Positions 34,824-43,859 are shown, numbered from the stretch's first letter. The stretch: 64,000 nt of DNA from JARIHC01 sp035546975 (GCA_035546975.1 DASZVS010000014.1:165720-229719), one strand, 5' to 3'. The notes: generated from the sequence alone by a model not told the origin. A program made the numbers and translations.

Positions 34824-35251
34824 CGGGCAGCTGGCACAAGGTTTGGCACTTCGCCCATGGCCATGGGCGTGGAGGCAGTTGCGTGCACGCGTACGAATTC
34901 ATCTTCTGTGCCGTCTGGAAAATACCGCAAGTACGCCTCTTCGTACGGCTCCTGGAGCCCGTGCGCAAACCCTTCGGCATTAAAATGATATTGCTTGGTT
35001 TCCCCGAATGCGCCGGATTCCCCTAGCTCCTCAAAGCCTACACCCACAAGGTAACTTTCCTGGTCTTTCTGCGGCGGCAAAACAGCTTCAACTCTAACAA
35101 TGAACCGGCATGCTTCCCAGGCCAGTGAGGGCTTAGCGCGACAAACAAACCCGTAAATTCCCTCGGTAGCTAACCTTTCCGGCAAAACCAAAAAGGCTTT
35201 TCCGGTTTCGTAGTCAGTCCGGCTACAATAACCGGTCTCCCATATACTCAT
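34820..35251 (-). CDS. Unrecognised 143-aa protein
   Basis: No family recognised. Soluble, acidic, with four Tyr-rich stretches and two Cys (residues 9 and 37). ATTATA complement (TATAAT, 35259-35264) ends 7 nt before the ATG, giving a leaderless transcript. It overlaps the convergent reductase gene by 4 nt. Confidence 0.68.
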   Translation of the reverse strand: MSIWETGYCSRTDYETGKAFLVLPERLATEGIYGFVCRAKPSLAWEACRFIVRVEAVLPPQKDQESYLVGVGFEELGESGAFGETKQYHFNAEGFAHGLQEPYEEAYLRYFPDGTEDEFVRVHATASTPMAMGEVPNLVPAAR

Positions 35252-35288
35252 ATGATATATTATACAACTTTACAAGAAAATTTGCGAG

Positions 35289-36254
35289 CTAGTTCTGGAC
35301 GGGGTGGGCGCGGCCTTCAAGGTATTCACGAATTTTAAGCGCCGCGGTGGCACCCTCACCGGCTGCCGAAGCGATCTGCATAGTCGCGCCGCAGCGAATA
35401 TCGCCGGCAGCGAATACGCCCGGCATTTCAGTCTGCAAATGTTGGTCGGTAATAATAAAACCGATCTCGTCGAGCTTGATTGAGGAATTTTTCACGAATT
35501 GTGAGTTCGGCATCAACCCTACGAAGACGAATACGCCGTCGGTGGGAAATTCAACTTTTTCACCGGTGGTTTTATTGGCGCCAATCACCTTCGTGACGCC
35601 GTTGTCTTTACCGACAATCTCATTCGTGACCGTACCGAGATGCACGGTTACTTTGCCGTCATCGATATACTTTTGCAGCTCTTCTTGCAGTACATCTGAA
35701 GCTTTAATAGTAGAACGGACAAGCAGATCGATATGGGAAGCGAAGCGGGTAAGGAAAATCGTTTCCTGGATTGCCGAATTGCCGCCACCGACTACAACGA
35801 GTTTTTTATCGCGGTAAAAAGCACCGTCGCAAGTGGCGCAGTAATGTACGCCGCGCGCATAATATTCCTGCTCGCCGGGCACGCCGATTTTTTTATAATC
35901 GCTGCCGGTTGCTATCAGCACGGCACGGGCACGCATATCGCCGCTGGTCGTCTCTAGCCGTTTAGTTTCGCCTTCGTCATGAATAGCTGTCACTTCACCG
36001 AGCTCAATTTCCGCGCCGAAGCGTTCAGCTTGTTTTTGCAACTGGTCCGCTAGCTTCAAACCTTCTACGCCGTCAGCGAAGCCGGGATAATTATCAATCT
36101 TATCGGTGACCGCCGCCAAACCGCCAACAACTCCGCGCTCAAACAACATCGTCCCGATATCTTCACGCGTCGTATAAATGGCCGCCGTTAATGCCGCTGG
36201 GCCGGCGCCTACGATAATCACGTCATGTTCAGGAATTTTCTTATCATCACTCAT
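35289..36254 (-). CDS. trxB: Thioredoxin reductase
   Basis: 321 residues, low-molecular-weight TrxB. FAD motif VIIVGAGPAALTAAIY at the N-terminus, redox CATCDGAFY near 138, NADPH motif VVVGGGNSAIQE near 155, and C-terminal GVFAAGDIRCG. Transfers electrons from NADPH to thioredoxin-like proteins; a glutaredoxin-like protein is encoded next door. TACAAT (36267-36272, minus) lies 12 nt from the ATG. Confidence 0.95.
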   Translation of the reverse strand: MSDDKKIPEHDVIIVGAGPAALTAAIYTTREDIGTMLFERGVVGGLAAVTDKIDNYPGFADGVEGLKLADQLQKQAERFGAEIELGEVTAIHDEGETKRLETTSGDMRARAVLIATGSDYKKIGVPGEQEYYARGVHYCATCDGAFYRDKKLVVVGGGNSAIQETIFLTRFASHIDLLVRSTIKASDVLQEELQKYIDDGKVTVHLGTVTNEIVGKDNGVTKVIGANKTTGEKVEFPTDGVFVFVGLMPNSQFVKNSSIKLDEIGFIITDQHLQTEMPGVFAAGDIRCGATMQIASAAGEGATAALKIREYLEGRAHPVQN

Positions 36255-36282
36255 ATGATTTTACCTATTGTAGCAATAAAAT

Positions 36283-36308
36283 GGCCGCTTATGTATTTAT
36301 AAGCGGCC
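36283..36308 (-). terminator. Rho-independent terminator after the glutaredoxin-like gene
   Basis: Perfect 10-bp arms GGCCGCTTAT and ATAAGCGGCC with a GTATTT loop. On the minus strand the hairpin is followed by ATTTTATT, a usable U-tract. It lies about 20 nt past the stop at 36328 and just upstream of the trxB promoter. Confidence 0.75.
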
Positions 36309-36327
36309 GCGAAACACGTTTAAAACC

Positions 36328-36576
36328 TTACGCTACGGCGGGTGCCAATTTAGCGAGATTGTAACCGACAATTACTTCTTTTGTGTCATCGGATTTAGTT
36401 ACGACGGTAACAGGTACCGTAGTAGCACCGCTCATCTGCATAGCTTCCGCCTGCCGGTGGGGGTGTTCGTCAATATTCACTTCTTCGTAGTCCATACCTT
36501 TAGCGCCGAGATACTTTTTTACCATTTGGCAGTACGCGCAAGTATTGCTGGTAAAGATAGTGATGTTTTTGACCAT
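36328..36576 (-). CDS. Glutaredoxin-like protein
   Basis: 82-residue thioredoxin-fold protein with the redox motif TCAYCQ near residue 13, cis-Pro in TTVPVTVV near 54, and GYNLAKL at the end. It resembles NrdH/Grx-like proteins reduced by thioredoxin reductase, which fits the trxB gene immediately downstream. GGAGGGG lies 5 nt before the ATG, one of the strongest Shine-Dalgarno sequences in the window. Confidence 0.9.
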   Translation of the reverse strand: MVKNITIFTSNTCAYCQMVKKYLGAKGMDYEEVNIDEHPHRQAEAMQMSGATTVPVTVVTKSDDTKEVIVGYNLAKLAPAVA

Positions 36577-36882
36577 ATAATTCCCCTCCAGGTGGATGAT
36601 TTCTGGCCAGTAAAGAGAGCGAGATACAAGAACCGTCCTTTTGGTCGGCAGGCGGCCTTGTCACTTTTCTGGCGTGTTTGTTATTTGATTGTGAGCACTT
36701 GTTTTAAGTGCGCTAGCAGAATTTTTTCTGACTATGCGAAGTATTATATATAGCGCTTACGACAAAATCAATACGCTACATATTGTGGTTTTTACCCCAA
36801 AACTGCACACTGCGCTTAACTGCCTGCAAGGAAAACTTGCAACTTCTTAGACACGGTGTGCGGGGGTTTTGGTGGCAGGTAA
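36577..36882. other. 306-nt intergenic region with secondary-structure potential
   Basis: No open frame of note. Small dyads occur at CACTTgttttAAGTG and CAGAAttttttCTG (about 36686-36731), then TATTAT near 36742 on the plus strand. The segment 36795-36875 folds: CCAAAAC (36797-36803) pairs with GTTTTGG (36866-36872), GCACAC (36805-36810) with GTGTGC (36856-36861), and inside them TGCAAG/CTTGCA (36825-36830/36836-36841) forms a stem with a GAAAA loop. It could be a structured RNA of either strand, or the 3' end of the FKBP transcript. It matches no RNA family I know. Confidence 0.3.
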
Positions 36883-37443
36883 CTACTTGGACTTGGATTG
36901 GGTGCTGTCGCTGTGTACGGTGACGTCGAAAACAAGGTCGGCGTTAGCGGGTATGCCGGAACCTTGCGGCGGGTTTGAGCCATAAGCTAACGCAGCCGGA
37001 ATTAATAGGCGGCGCGTGCCTCCGACTTTCATGCCGGGGATGCCCTGGGACCAGCCGGCAATCACTTGGTTAAGCGCAAATGTAGCCGGTTGCCCGGTGT
37101 CTTTGGAGCTTTGGAAAATTTTACCGGTGTTCGCTACCGCGCCAGTATAGTCGACGGTAATTGTATCTCCTGCCTTAACTGTCGCGCCGGTGCCGGGCGT
37201 AGTATCGGTAGTTTGTAATTGGGTAAACGCCTGGGTTGTCGGCGTAAAGCTAGCAAGTTGTGTGCCTTGTAATTTATTATCCACTTTTTTCTCCTGTGAT
37301 TGGTTAGATGAACTGCTTGGCGAAGTGGTACTCGTGCTGGATTGGTGCTGGGCAATGATATATGCTACCGCGACCGCACAAGAGGATAAAAGAAAAAGCG
37401 CCGCAAAAAATCCGGCAAAGATCCGTCCTCCCAGCTGGGCCAT
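36883..37443 (-). CDS. FKBP-type peptidyl-prolyl cis-trans isomerase, membrane-anchored
   Basis: 186 residues. An N-terminal hydrophobic segment (about 8-30) anchors the protein; it contains LSSC, lipobox-like, but the Cys lies in the middle of the hydrophobic run, so a membrane helix is more likely. After a Ser/Thr/Gln-rich linker comes one FKBP domain (about 90-178) with ITVDYTGAVANTGKIFQSS, VIAGWSQGIPGMKVGGTRRLLIP and LAYGSNPPQGSGIPANADLVF. Acts outside the membrane in protein folding. Last gene of the pheS operon strand run, 43 nt after the Nudix gene. Confidence 0.92.
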   Translation of the reverse strand: MAQLGGRIFAGFFAALFLLSSCAVAVAYIIAQHQSSTSTTSPSSSSNQSQEKKVDNKLQGTQLASFTPTTQAFTQLQTTDTTPGTGATVKAGDTITVDYTGAVANTGKIFQSSKDTGQPATFALNQVIAGWSQGIPGMKVGGTRRLLIPAALAYGSNPPQGSGIPANADLVFDVTVHSDSTQSKSK

Positions 37444-37486
37444 GGTTACTTTTTCTCCATTTGCATATCAGTCTAGTTTACCTTGC

Positions 37487-37954
37487 TTAAGAAGCGCTGA
37501 CAATCTGCACTTTTTCCGGAAAACCATTTTTAAGCCCATCGACTAATGCATACTGCAGCGGTTTCCAATAAACAAATGGTAGTTCAGGCAAGTCACTTAT
37601 TGGTTGCCATCCAGGCTTGAAGCGATTGTCTTCACCGTGCTGCTGCGCTTCCGGCGAATCGTCGGGCAAGTGCGGTTCCCCGGAGACATAGTCACAGAGA
37701 TAGATCTTGTGGGCAAAGCCGCTGTCGCGCATCTCTAAAACCTGGCGTTCAACTTTCACTGTAATAGTCGTTTCTTCTGTAATTTCCCGCAAGACCGTTT
37801 CTTCGGGTGCTTCGCCCGGCTCAATGCCGCCACCGGGAATTGAAAAGTAATGCATCCCCGGCCGCCACCGCTCCATGAGCAGGATCTTGCCGTCACGTAT
37901 AACGATACCGCGGGCGGTATTGCGAAGACGGCGGGGCACTGGTTCGTCGGGCAT
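37487..37954 (-). CDS. Nudix hydrolase
   Basis: 155 residues. Nudix box GGIEPGEAPEETVLREITEE near 42-61 keeps the REhhEE metal site, but the final Gly of the consensus is Thr (EETTI). Preceded by IVIRDGKILLMERWRP. Substrate not assignable. It begins 2 nt after the pheT stop, so it belongs to that operon. Confidence 0.87.
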   Translation of the reverse strand: MPDEPVPRRLRNTARGIVIRDGKILLMERWRPGMHYFSIPGGGIEPGEAPEETVLREITEETTITVKVERQVLEMRDSGFAHKIYLCDYVSGEPHLPDDSPEAQQHGEDNRFKPGWQPISDLPELPFVYWKPLQYALVDGLKNGFPEKVQIVSAS

Positions 37955-37956
37955 AG

Positions 37957-40506
37957 CTAGACTCTTTCGGCGCCGAATTTTTCTTTTGCAGCTGCGGCGG
38001 CCTCATCCAGCACTTTGTTCACTTCTGGATCCGTGAGAGTGCGCTCGTAACTGGCGATTTCCAGCCGGAATGTCACCTGCTTGTGCTCTTCATCGTCTTC
38101 GCGCTGGAAAATGTCGCGCGGGCTAATTTGAACGCGTGTGTTCCTTGGCCGTAACTCTTCAACTTGCCCCCAAAGAAAATCGCAGAGAGTTTGGTATTCC
38201 ATGTCCGCCGGCACTTTCAAGGTAATGTCTTGCGTTACCGCAGGGAACCGAGGCAGCGCCGTATATGCAGCGGCAACTTGGTTCTGAAGCGCGGACAGAA
38301 ACAATTCAAAGCCCGCGCAGTACGCAGGTAACTTCAAGTTCCGCTTAACGGACTGCTTGTATTCGCCGACTACCCCCACGAACCGTTCGCCGGCGTACAA
38401 AACCGCCGTCCGGTTGGGTTCAAACGGCGCCAGCATTTGCGAGAACAGCTCGTGGCCGTTTGTATCAACGGTTGCGACCGGTACAAAGCGAAGCGTATCT
38501 GGGCGACTAAACAAATCGAGCGCCAATAACCGTGCTTGATAGTAAGCTATCTCATCAGAAGTGTTTTTAGATATTTTCGGGCTAGCAGCCACGGTTAGTG
38601 CCACCCGTCCGAATTCTTTTGGCAGGCCGGCTTCATCAAGCTCGGTTGCGCTATAGACCTTGCCGAGCTCAAATAAAGCAAACTGATCGTAGCCCGCCTT
38701 GATGTTTGGATGGACTTTTTCCAGCAAGCTCGGAGTCAAGCTCAGACGGTAATATTGCAGGTCAGGGCTGAGTGCATTGCTAATTTGAAAAGCCTGGGTT
38801 TTGTCCTGGCCCACTTTATTGAGTAAATTACCATGGACGAAGCTGTAGGTTAGCACCTCGTTGGCGCCCGCCTTGGCAAGCTCGCTACGGATTGCAGCTT
38901 TCAGCTCGAGCAATGGGTCTTTTGGAGCTGGCGCCAGGTCGCGTTTCGGCAATGTAAACGGCAAATGGTCATACCCGTAGAGCCGGCCAACCTCTTCTAC
39001 GACATCTTCGCGAAGCTCTACGTCTGTCCGCCAAAACGGCGCTGTAACCATCAGCTCGTCGCCGCTTACTGCAACCGAGAATTCGACATTTTCGAGTAAC
39101 TGTTTTACTTCATCGGCCGAGAACTGCGAGCCCAGTCGTGTATTTACAAAATTAGTTGTTACTTTAACCGGTTCAAACAACGAGCCGCGGCTCAGAACTG
39201 TTTTATCGATCTGATTATTATCAACTACTTCACTCGCGACTTTGCCGTTCGCATACTCGCGAATTTCTTTGACAATGCGGGACAAAACGCCCAGATTCTG
39301 GAGCGGGCTTTGGCCTTTCGTGAAGCGTGTTGCGGCATCGGTAAAGAGGCCGTGCGCCATGGAAGTACGGCGTATAGAATACATGTCGAAATTAGCGCAC
39401 TCCAATATGATGTTGCTGGTGTCCTTGTCGACTTCGGTTTCGGCGCCCCCCATAATCCCGCCGACGCCGATCAACTGTTTGTCGGTAGCTATCATGATGG
39501 CTTCAGTGCGCGGTTCGATTTCCTTGCCGTTCAATAACTTAACCTTTTCACCGGGACGCGGGTTACGCACTACTAAGGCGGCGCCGTTGGCACCTAATGC
39601 TTTTACTTTGTCATAATCGTATGCGTGCAACGGCTGGCCGGTCAAAAGCATATACCAGTTCGTATAGTCGACAATATTATTGATGGATTTCTGGCCGATT
39701 TTTGCCAGTTCTACTTGCAGCCAAACCGGACTCGGCCCCACCTTAACCCCGCTCATGGTAATAGCTGTAAAGCGAGGAACCAATTCGGGCAGTTCATTTG
39801 TAACGGTAAGCGGCAACTCATCGCCTTCGATCCCCGGAAATTCTGGCGCTGGCGCATACCAGCCCGGGCTTTCGAAAGCCAGGCCTTCAATACCTGCCGC
39901 CTCGCGCGCTACCCCGAGAAAACCGAAACAATCCGGCCGGTGCGTGAACATTTTATTTTCTATGTCGATCATGGCATCATCCTTCAGCCCGTATACTTCT
40001 GCAAAATCCTGGCCCGGTTTGACGTCGCCGTCGAGTTCCAGCAAACCTTCGTGGTTATCGCCCAAGGCCAGTTCGCGGGCGGAAGCCAGCATGCCGTTGC
40101 TTTTTTCGCCGCGCAAGTCCCGGGCTTCAAGCACAAACGGGTCCTTGCCAGCAGTTTCTGGGACCGTGGTACCCGGCGGCAACCACGCCACCATTAAACC
40201 TTCGCGGACGTTAGGAGCGCCGCAAACCACCTGCACCAAGCCATCTTCGCCGCGCTCAACGTCTTTTACGGCTTTTCCGTCGTCGATCCGGCAAATATTG
40301 AGCTTATCGGCATTCGGGTGTTTCTCGCACGATACGACCTTGGCAATTACAACGCCCTTGTAACGCGCCCCCGTATCTTCGACTTCTTCGATGGCGCCGA
40401 GCTGCGCTCCAATTTTCTCAACCAGTGTATCCAGCCCCTGCGGAGCCAGATCACCGGCGCCATAGTATTTGCCCATTTCCCTGAGCCGTACAAAACTTAT
40501 TTTCAT
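37957..40506 (-). CDS. pheT: Phenylalanine--tRNA ligase beta subunit
   Basis: 849 residues, full-length bacterial PheT. N-terminal EMAP-like tRNA-binding domain (about 40-160: GVVIAKVVSCEKHPNADKL, VCGAPNVREG), B3/B4 editing domain, B5 domain (LGSQFSADEVKQLLENVEF), the catalytic-core-like domain and a C-terminal FDX-ACB anticodon-binding domain. Editing region includes MAHGLFTDAATRFTKG. Its ATG overlaps the HIT-family gene by 4 nt rather than following pheS directly. Confidence 0.96.
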   Translation of the reverse strand: MKISFVRLREMGKYYGAGDLAPQGLDTLVEKIGAQLGAIEEVEDTGARYKGVVIAKVVSCEKHPNADKLNICRIDDGKAVKDVERGEDGLVQVVCGAPNVREGLMVAWLPPGTTVPETAGKDPFVLEARDLRGEKSNGMLASARELALGDNHEGLLELDGDVKPGQDFAEVYGLKDDAMIDIENKMFTHRPDCFGFLGVAREAAGIEGLAFESPGWYAPAPEFPGIEGDELPLTVTNELPELVPRFTAITMSGVKVGPSPVWLQVELAKIGQKSINNIVDYTNWYMLLTGQPLHAYDYDKVKALGANGAALVVRNPRPGEKVKLLNGKEIEPRTEAIMIATDKQLIGVGGIMGGAETEVDKDTSNIILECANFDMYSIRRTSMAHGLFTDAATRFTKGQSPLQNLGVLSRIVKEIREYANGKVASEVVDNNQIDKTVLSRGSLFEPVKVTTNFVNTRLGSQFSADEVKQLLENVEFSVAVSGDELMVTAPFWRTDVELREDVVEEVGRLYGYDHLPFTLPKRDLAPAPKDPLLELKAAIRSELAKAGANEVLTYSFVHGNLLNKVGQDKTQAFQISNALSPDLQYYRLSLTPSLLEKVHPNIKAGYDQFALFELGKVYSATELDEAGLPKEFGRVALTVAASPKISKNTSDEIAYYQARLLALDLFSRPDTLRFVPVATVDTNGHELFSQMLAPFEPNRTAVLYAGERFVGVVGEYKQSVKRNLKLPAYCAGFELFLSALQNQVAAAYTALPRFPAVTQDITLKVPADMEYQTLCDFLWGQVEELRPRNTRVQISPRDIFQREDDEEHKQVTFRLEIASYERTLTDPEVNKVLDEAAAAAKEKFGAERV

Positions 40507-40964
40507 TCGTTCGCCTCGATAATTTTTTTCTGGATTTTAGCAAGCTCCTCTTCGGACATTTCTGGACCCTCCATCGTTGTGATCCAGCCGCGATAATCAT
40601 TTACGAATTCGGTGTCATCCGACCATACATCCGTTTTACTTGCAAGCTCACCGTGCAAAGGATAGAGCTTAGCGTGCACATAAGCCACACCCGTACCCTC
40701 AAAGACGAGTGCCACCCGAGGCGTGTCAAAGGCTCTCTCGAGCATCTTCGCAACTTTCTTTGTGGCACTCAGAAACTCGCTATACTGATTATCTGGTAGG
40801 CTAAATACATAATCACCGATGTTATTTTTAGGCACTACGACTGTAAGGCCTGGTGTATTAGGAAACAAACTTAGAAAAGCCAGATGGCTATCATCTTCCC
40901 ATATCTTCCATGACTTCTTCCGGCCTGCAACTATTTCATCGAAAATTGTCTTATTCATGTTCAT
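40503..40964 (-). CDS. HIT-family protein with degenerate His triad, between pheS and pheT
   Basis: 153 residues with the HIT layout: SHLAFLSLFPNTPGLTVVVPK near 25-45 and the triad region VAYVHAKLYPLHG near 95-107. The canonical H-x-H-x-H reads Y-V-H-A-K, retaining only the middle (catalytic) His. Family enzymes hydrolyse or transfer nucleoside monophosphates. Start overlaps the pheS stop and its stop overlaps pheT, so the three genes are translationally linked. Confidence 0.82.
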   Translation of the reverse strand: MNMNKTIFDEIVAGRKKSWKIWEDDSHLAFLSLFPNTPGLTVVVPKNNIGDYVFSLPDNQYSEFLSATKKVAKMLERAFDTPRVALVFEGTGVAYVHAKLYPLHGELASKTDVWSDDTEFVNDYRGWITTMEGPEMSEEELAKIQKKIIEANE

Positions 40965-42151
40965 GAAAATTGCCTCAAAAAGTCTAGTTTGCCGGATTCG
41001 AAGTGGCGAATATCTTCAACACCGTACTTCATCATCACCAGCCGCTCAATGCCCATACCCCAGGCAAAGCCAGTGTATTTATTAGTATCGATACCGGCCT
41101 GGTGCAATACATTGGGGTGAATCATGCCACAGCCAAGCAGCTCGATCCAGCCAACATAGGAACAGATGTGGCAACCCTTTTTATCGCAGAACGGGCAGCT
41201 GACAATTAACTCCAGCGACGGCTCGGTAAACGGAAAATAAAACGGCTGCGTTTTGAATTCAAGATCCTTGCCGTAATACTCCTCGAGAAAGGTTTTAAGC
41301 GTGGCAATTAGGTTGCCGACATTAATACCTTCGTCAACGTACACGCCTTCTAACTGGTAAAACGTGTGCTCGTGGCGGGCATCAAGGTCTTCGTTCCGGA
41401 AGACCCGCCCCGGAATGACAGCGGCGATCGGCTCGTCCTTTTCGAGATTCGGCTTGAACCGCTGTAGCACCCGGTTCTGCATGGTCGAGGTGTGGGCAGG
41501 AGCTATAAATTGTTTTTCATTCTTATCCTTTTGGACGGTCATGAATGTATCGTAATCATCACGTGCGGGGTGGTCTTCCGGAAAATTCAGCGAACCGAAC
41601 ATATGGAAGTCGTCATCAATCTCGCGCGATTCAACAGCCGTAAAACCCATGCGGTAAAAAATATCCAATACCTTTTCGAGTTCGGCCATAAGCGGATGCT
41701 TGCTGCCGTTTTCGGCGGGCAAAAGTTTTGGGCGTTTATCTTGCGGCGTATTGACGCCGAATGGCGCGGTTACGTCGATCCCTTCTAATGAAGGCTCGCT
41801 ATATTTTTCATACGTTTCAACGATGTCAATGTAATGTTGCTTCTCTTCATTAACCTTTTGCCCTACTCGCCGCTTATCTTCGCTACTGGCCGCCTGTATA
41901 TCCTTATAGATCGTCTGTAAACCAAACATTTCCTCAAACCGGGGGAATGATAATGCCATCGACTTTGCTATTTGCTGCTGCGCTTCCAGCATTGGTTTTA
42001 CTGATTCAGCAAGAACTTTTTGAGCATTTACAACCGGTTGGATGTCCAGCTTGATTGTGGGGACTAAATTCGGCAACGTACTGAGTTGCTTAGCAATTTC
42101 AGCAACGCTCTTTTCTAGTTCAGGAAAATTACTTGGTGACTGTTGGGCCAT
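40961..42151 (-). CDS. pheS: Phenylalanine--tRNA ligase alpha subunit
   Basis: 396 residues; catalytic subunit charging tRNA(Phe). N-terminal coiled coil (about 1-110), class II motif 2 VFRNEDLDARHEHTFYQLEG, and motif 3 GFAWGMGIERLVMMKYGVEDIR. A small four-Cys insert CPFCDKKGCHIC precedes WIELLGCGMIHPNVL, as in many Gram-positive-type PheS. TATACT (42164-42169, minus) lies 12 nt upstream of the ATG. First gene of pheS-HIT-pheT-nudix, probably with FKBP. Confidence 0.96.
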   Translation of the reverse strand: MAQQSPSNFPELEKSVAEIAKQLSTLPNLVPTIKLDIQPVVNAQKVLAESVKPMLEAQQQIAKSMALSFPRFEEMFGLQTIYKDIQAASSEDKRRVGQKVNEEKQHYIDIVETYEKYSEPSLEGIDVTAPFGVNTPQDKRPKLLPAENGSKHPLMAELEKVLDIFYRMGFTAVESREIDDDFHMFGSLNFPEDHPARDDYDTFMTVQKDKNEKQFIAPAHTSTMQNRVLQRFKPNLEKDEPIAAVIPGRVFRNEDLDARHEHTFYQLEGVYVDEGINVGNLIATLKTFLEEYYGKDLEFKTQPFYFPFTEPSLELIVSCPFCDKKGCHICSYVGWIELLGCGMIHPNVLHQAGIDTNKYTGFAWGMGIERLVMMKYGVEDIRHFESGKLDFLRQFS

Positions 42152-42208
42152 ATCTTACGGTCAAGTATACCAGTACTCGGGTGCGTCAGCGAAAAGAGCA
42201 TGAGCAGT

Positions 42209-43759
42209 TTAGCCGGTCGCAGCCATATCGACTAGATCCAATTCGCCGGTATCTTCCTCGTGAACTGGTACCGAATACGGATAGTCGCCGGTGGTGCAGG
42301 CGGCGCAGAGCGTTCTGCCAGCCTCATGAACGAGACTCGGGTCTACTCGCGCCTCCCTTACGGCTTGCTCGATCCTATCTACGCTGTTAAATCCTACAGA
42401 GTCCGCCCCGATTTCCTCGGCTATTTGGTCGTCATCCATGCGCCGGGCTATCAAACGCCATGTTTCTCTCGTATCCATTCCGCCATAACAAGGATGTTCG
42501 TACCGAGGCATAGCCAGTCGTACATGGACACTCAAAGCACCTGTTTCACGGACCATCTTAACGAGGGCGCGCATTGTGTTGGCCTTGATGAGAGAATCAT
42601 CCACCAAGACGATATGGCGGCCTTCGAGCTCGGCTTCATTCGGGCTTAGTTTGCGGCGTAGTGTCTCATCGCGCTTCGCTGCCCGCTCAATAAAGCTCCG
42701 GCCTACATACTCGTCTTTGAATAAGCCAAGCACCTGCGGTATGCGGGATTGTCTGGCAAAGCCGGCTGCCGCCGAGAGCCCTGAATTCGGCACGCCGACG
42801 ACCACGTCCGCGTCCACCGGGCGGTCTATTGCCAAAAACTTGCCCATGAGTTTCCGCGCAATATACACGTCCACGCCGTTCACTTTGCTGTCCGGCCGGG
42901 TAAAATAGCCGTATTCGAACATGCATTGGCGGGGAGGTTCCACGCGGTCCATATGCGAGCTTTCTACCCCGTCTTTACCTATAACGAGAATCTCGCCCGG
43001 TTCGACGTCGCGCACACTCGCTATATCGAGCGTTTTAAAAGCAACCGTTTCCGAAGCCAACGCAAAGCCTTTTCCGCCAGCAAGTTCGCCGAGCGACAAA
43101 GGGTGCGTCCCCCAAGGATCGCGGACACCGATAATCCGCTCGCCGTCAGTCAACACAAGATTATAACCTCCATCTAACTGCGGGGTTACCTCGTGCAATG
43201 CGGCCTCCAGACTGCCTAATTCAACAGCACGCTTATCTAAGATTTCGGTTAAAAGACTGCTATCGCTAGCAGGGTCGGTCGTATCGATGCCGTACCTTTC
43301 GGCGACTATGTCAATGGTTTCTATGTGGCCGTTATGGGCCAGTGCAAAACTCGGATCGCTCAAGTGCCCAATAAATGGCTGGGAGGCATCTTCGCGGTCA
43401 GCCGTGCTGTAACGTGTATGGCCGATAGTTACGGCCGAGGTAGGCTCGGCGTCGACCGGGCTAACGCCGTTGGCGCCGGGTATGACTTCGGGGATTGCCC
43501 TATCGATAAGCCCTCTGCCATGATGCCCCATAAGAGTTTTAGGCCCAATAGAATAGACCATGCCTGCGCCGCTTTGGCCGCGGTGCTGCAAACGCTGCAT
43601 GGCTTCGTATGTCATTTTACCGACTGGTTCGCCGGGAGCGTACACTGCTACAATCCCGCATTCGTCTTGCGGTTTATCGTCGTATTCTCCGGGCGGGGCG
43701 TACTCGTCGAGGAATTCTCCAATAGGATTAACTTCGGCCGATTTTTGTTCTGCCCCCAT
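42209..43759 (-). CDS. purF: Amidophosphoribosyltransferase (PurF) family protein
   Basis: 516 residues. A 33-residue N-terminal stretch precedes ECGIVAVY, whose Cys would be the glutaminase nucleophile after propeptide removal. LQHRGQSGAGMV, GHTRYSTA, and AHNGHI define the Ntn glutaminase domain; the PRTase domain has VVGVPNSGLSAAAGFA and the PRPP loop HIVLVDDSLIKANTMRAL (family consensus DDSIVRGTT). C-terminal LCAACTTGDYP resembles the Fe-S cysteine motif of B. subtilis-type PurF. First step of purine synthesis if active. TACAAT (43768-43773, minus) ends 8 nt from the ATG. Confidence 0.92.
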   Translation of the reverse strand: MGAEQKSAEVNPIGEFLDEYAPPGEYDDKPQDECGIVAVYAPGEPVGKMTYEAMQRLQHRGQSGAGMVYSIGPKTLMGHHGRGLIDRAIPEVIPGANGVSPVDAEPTSAVTIGHTRYSTADREDASQPFIGHLSDPSFALAHNGHIETIDIVAERYGIDTTDPASDSSLLTEILDKRAVELGSLEAALHEVTPQLDGGYNLVLTDGERIIGVRDPWGTHPLSLGELAGGKGFALASETVAFKTLDIASVRDVEPGEILVIGKDGVESSHMDRVEPPRQCMFEYGYFTRPDSKVNGVDVYIARKLMGKFLAIDRPVDADVVVGVPNSGLSAAAGFARQSRIPQVLGLFKDEYVGRSFIERAAKRDETLRRKLSPNEAELEGRHIVLVDDSLIKANTMRALVKMVRETGALSVHVRLAMPRYEHPCYGGMDTRETWRLIARRMDDDQIAEEIGADSVGFNSVDRIEQAVREARVDPSLVHEAGRTLCAACTTGDYPYSVPVHEEDTGELDLVDMAATG

Positions 43760-43767
43760 TTGATTTC

Positions 43768-43853
43768 ATTGTATCCTTTCCCTAAGCATAAGCCAATAGT
43801 AGTTTCTGTAATATTTATTACACACGTCTCCCGGTCAGCTTTTACGTTACAAT
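43768..43853. promoter_or_regulatory. Divergent promoters of purF and yajQ
   Basis: TACAAT on the minus strand (43768-43773) serves purF 8 nt away; TACAAT on the plus strand (43848-43853) serves the YajQ-family gene 6 nt away. The 74 nt between hold no gene. Confidence 0.5.
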
Positions 43854-43859
43854 ATTTTT

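Noticed and set aside
36577..36882. 4.5S SRP RNA, RNase P RNA or tmRNA in the intergenic region
   Set aside because: The conserved SRP loop, RNase P core (GAGGAAAGTCC-like) and tmRNA tRNA-like end are all missing.
36883..37443. Lipoprotein signal in the FKBP protein
   Set aside because: LSSC fits a lipobox loosely, but hydrophobic residues continue well past the Cys, which fits a membrane anchor better.
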